DNA of 64,000 bases. It comes from UBA6163 sp031411655 (GTDB lineage Bacteria > Planctomycetota > Planctomycetia > Pirellulales > Pirellulaceae). The notes under the pieces are model-generated. The model was not told where the DNA came from, did no database searches, and saw nothing but the letters and a program-made list of their open reading frames with translations. This document shows, piece by piece, positions 62,501 through 64,000 of this stretch. Numbering within the stretch: the stretch's first letter is position 1; each line of letters begins with the position of its first letter. The stretch spans positions 93,927 through 157,926 of the forward strand of contig JANOBM010000301.1 of the NCBI GenBank assembly GCA_031411655.1. The letters are read 5' to 3'. Both the position numbers and the translations under genes were made by a program.

Positions 62501-64000
62501 CCTCGCATGGCTTCAGTCACTTCTTGTCGAACCAGTGTTTGAGTTTGATTGGGTTGCGTCCAATAGCTTTGAAGCAATTTGCCACGATGTTCGATCTCGA
62601 CATAAGCTCTCGCCGAGTCGTATCCGCTTCCCCAAACGGCTTCAAAAACGTTGCCGGGTTCAATTGACCGATTCTTGATCGCAACGAGGTTTGCGAGTTT
62701 GATATCAAGCTTTTTCGCTGTGGGATTGAGCACTTGCAACGGAAGAATAGCGGTCACTTCTTTACCGAAAGCGTCACGAGTTTTCAGGACTGCGCGATAA
62801 AGGCCTGTTTTGAGTTCAACGTCAAACGAAGCATTGCCTGCGCCGTCAGTTTCGAAAGCCTCGTCAATGACGACTTCACCCAGCGGCCATGAGTTGGGAT
62901 TCGACGGATCTTCCTTTTCCGACGGTTTGGAGAGAGTTTGTAAGTAGGGGGCGTAACGTCCGCCTCCCATTTCCGCTCTTGTGACGCGATCGGGCTGCTT
63001 GAGTGCGTATACCTTTACGGTTCCCTTGGCTGCTTGGGGTTCGTTGTCGAGCGACGTTGTGCGGACTGCGATCTTAATGGGCTTGTCGGACGGGGTCCAG
63101 TCAGGCGCCGTCATGGTGGCTGCAAGAGTGGTGTAGCCGACGCTGATTTTGCGTTCGTCCGACCGGGTTTCGCCGGTTGTGTCCGTCACATCGGCATAGA
63201 CTGTGAATTGAAAAGTCGGCTCACTGTCCTCGCTCACCGATTCATCAGGCTTGGCGACGAATGTTACGTCGAATGAGCCATCCACCGACGTTATGGAAGA
63301 TCCATGCGCAATCTCCTGGCTCTCGCCTTGGTTCGGCGGCATCCACCAGCATCGCCATGACCACCAAATCGGATAACGAATTTCACGGACGACGCGCCAG
63401 CTGACTTTGGCGTCACTGATTGCAACACCCGAGTACGCCGTGGCGCTGCCTTTGACAGTGACGCGTTCGCCCAGCTTGGCGGCTTGTCGGGGAGATGCAA
63501 GTTCGACCCGGAACTTTGGACGTTTGTACTCCTCCACGCTAATCGTGATTTCGCCTTCCGGCTCCCCATCGACCTGAAGGTACATTTCTCCCATCAATCG
63601 ATCGCGAGGTGCGGTGACACTGCCCGCGAAGCTCCCATAATCATTTGTTTGATGTACTTGTCTTTCGATTTCCTTGCCGTTCGTGTCAGAAAAGACAACA
63701 GTGATCTGCTCACGAGCAAGGACACGGTATTGGTCCTGCTCTTGATCAAACGAAATGCAAATCCCTTTGTAGTGAATCGTTTGGCCCGGCCGATATATCG
63801 AGCGATCGGTAAAGAACCGCGTCTCGTTGATGACTTCATTGGTATCATCGTAAATGCTTACACTCGGAGCATTGGTCGAGGATAACCGGTTTCCCTCAAA
63901 AGATGCATGCAATAAGACTTGGTTGCGATTGGATGCGGGAAACCGAAATCTTCCCATCTTGTCCGTCCGCTCCGTCTCAATGGGTACCGATCGGTGTTGT
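59569..64000 (-). CDS. Alpha-2-macroglobulin-like protein, 5' end missing
   Basis: At least 1476 residues are visible and the frame is open past 63957 to the right edge, so the start lies outside. MG2-type beta domains: FTDRSIYRPGQTIHYKGI, ISVEEYKRPKFRVELASP and VTVKGSATAYSGVAI. The bait-like region includes a Gly/Met-rich part (AMPGGMGGGAAPM). The thioester-type motif HECSEQTFNRLYANSLA gives Cys-x-Glu-Gln. Conserved alpha-domain and receptor-like strands follow. Bacterial members of this family trap proteases in the periplasm, often beside a penicillin-binding protein 1C, which is not seen here. The N-terminal signal cannot be judged. The last 265 bp before the 58899 gene hold no gene. Confidence 0.85.
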   Translation of the reverse strand, partial: QHRSVPIETERTDKMGRFRFPASNRNQVLLHASFEGNRLSSTNAPSVSIYDDTNEVINETRFFTDRSIYRPGQTIHYKGICISFDQEQDQYRVLAREQITVVFSDTNGKEIERQVHQTNDYGSFAGSVTAPRDRLMGEMYLQVDGEPEGEITISVEEYKRPKFRVELASPRQAAKLGERVTVKGSATAYSGVAISDAKVSWRVVREIRYPIWWSWRCWWMPPNQGESQEIAHGSSITSVDGSFDVTFVAKPDESVSEDSEPTFQFTVYADVTDTTGETRSDERKISVGYTTLAATMTAPDWTPSDKPIKIAVRTTSLDNEPQAAKGTVKVYALKQPDRVTRAEMGGGRYAPYLQTLSKPSEKEDPSNPNSWPLGEVVIDEAFETDGAGNASFDVELKTGLYRAVLKTRDAFGKEVTAILPLQVLNPTAKKLDIKLANLVAIKNRSIEPGNVFEAVWGSGYDSARAYVEIEHRGKLLQSYWTQPNQTQTLVRQEVTEAMRGGFYIHVTMVRENRAYLHSQFIEVPWSNKKLSIKWERFVSKLGPGQKESWTAVVSGPDATRAAAEMVATLYDASLDAFKMHEWLASFGVFRQDSSSLQTTFENTSKYADIAFESWQQKLRDGTLTYPRFPEELTVNLYGQLYPQMAYDGLQMRGLGAPHPMAMFADSDFVAEAMPGGMGGGAAPMERGSSPLGDAADAATRVSKPIDLSNVSARKNLNETAFFYPHLFAGADGSIRIEFTMPEALTEWKFLGFAHDPQLRSSLLSDTAITSKDLMVQPNPPRFVREGDAIEFTVKVSNRSATRQSGTVQLAMSDARTNESVDAVVGNNERERAFDLAAAESKTIAWRLSIPDGLGFLTYKAIGSTGRISDGEEGFLPVISRRILLTESLPLPIRGMQTKTFEFQKLAGSAESKTLEHQSLTVQMVSNPSWYAVMALPYLMEFPHECSEQTFNRLYANSLARHIVASDPKIEQVFAQWRATPALDSPLEKNDELKSVMLEETPWYRQAQDESQSRRNVGILFDQNRLDAEAARALSSLSEAQLDDGRWPWFPGGQGNEFITLYITTGFGRLRHLGVGLDSSPAIASLTRLDAWVMEMYQRIKEQDRDKNHLSSTVALYLYGRSFFLDDQPIGPEHQVAVDFWLRQAKQHWLKLSCRQSEAHLAIALKRFGDLETAKGIMASIKERSVTNEEFGMFWRDLEDSWWWYRAPIESQAMMIEAFDEVMNDGESVENCKVWLLKQKQTQDWKTTKATADAIYSLLLRGTDVLASDKLVDVTLGGVAVVPQDIEAGTGFFEKRFLRAEVSPKQSEVTVKKIDDGVAWGSVHWQYFEDISKVTPHEGTPLKLTKELYVKRNSPKGPVLERVVEPVAVGDELVVRLVLRTDRDMEYVHLKDHRASGTEPVNVISQYKYQDGLGYYESTRDTASHFFIDYLAKGTYVFEYSTRVQLRGEYQTGLANIQCMYAPEFNSHSESLPIVVK

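Noticed and set aside
1..64000. tRNA, rRNA, CRISPR, IS or prophage elements
   Set aside because: I looked for T-arm consensus sequences, regularly spaced repeats, transposase or integrase motifs and found none that hold up.

Overview
The window reads as chromosomal DNA of a planctomycete, most likely a Rhodopirellula-like member of the Pirellulaceae. The evidence is family content: a DUF1501 protein next to a DUF1549/DUF1553 protein with a CxxCH motif, a BBP7-type beta-barrel protein, a giant dockerin/SdrD/GEVED surface protein with the LEQRHLMAG N-terminal signature, a DUF1571 protein, a kinase-ATPase giant and several small proteins of planctomycete type. Many genes start with GTG or TTG, and Shine-Dalgarno sites are patchy. 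I see no insertion sequence, prophage, integrase, CRISPR array, rRNA or tRNA. Gene density is high and strands switch often.

Layout. 1-9307: the 3' part of malQ; an acetyltransferase-methyltransferase pair; on the minus strand a 1257-residue Ser/Thr kinase-ATPase translationally coupled to a GT-C type membrane glycosyltransferase; a DUF4404 protein. 9630-15551: a PPi/ATP-type 6-phosphofructokinase homologue, a soluble histidine kinase, a small protein, and tadA-tadB-tadC of a Tad/Flp pilus. 16123-21641: a five-gene lipid-modification operon (FAD oxidoreductase, DUF1365, two different cyclopropane-synthase-like methyltransferases, DUF1295) closed by a hairpin. 21758-25546: an HDOD protein, a small signal-peptide/one-TM protein and a large one-TM protein of unknown role. 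26150-33198: two envelope proteins, a Gly/Cys-rich BBP7 barrel and a 1664-residue multidomain secreted protein.

33676-36570: a FlgM-like anti-sigma factor, a Fur-family regulator, and three small or TPR proteins. 36598-40807 (minus): an ABC-2 permease and two CNNM/CorC-type membrane proteins joined by 4-bp overlaps. 41256-44104: the Flp pilin, 26 kb from tadABC, a membrane protein, a family-2 glycosyltransferase and a Tat-type DUF1571 protein. 44159-51381: a hybrid histidine kinase with two PAS domains, two receiver domains and an HPt domain, then DUF1501 and TPR-DUF1549/1553. 51790-55361: a small HExxH protein and alaS. 55428-58647 (minus): a sialic-acid module of lyase, mutarotase and sialidase. 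58899-64000: a small conserved protein and an alpha-2-macroglobulin-like giant that runs off the right edge.

Common themes are the cell envelope and polymer scavenging. The sialidase-mutarotase-lyase set would release, equilibrate and cleave host or algal sialic acids. The five-gene lipid operon is the best candidate for chemistry not yet described in this phylum. No complete new defence or mobile system is visible. Strong hairpins without a T-run follow several genes (21642, 27747, 33207, 34596); only one site (34017) has the textbook hairpin plus T-run, and it ends 5 nt before the annotated GTG of the Fur gene.
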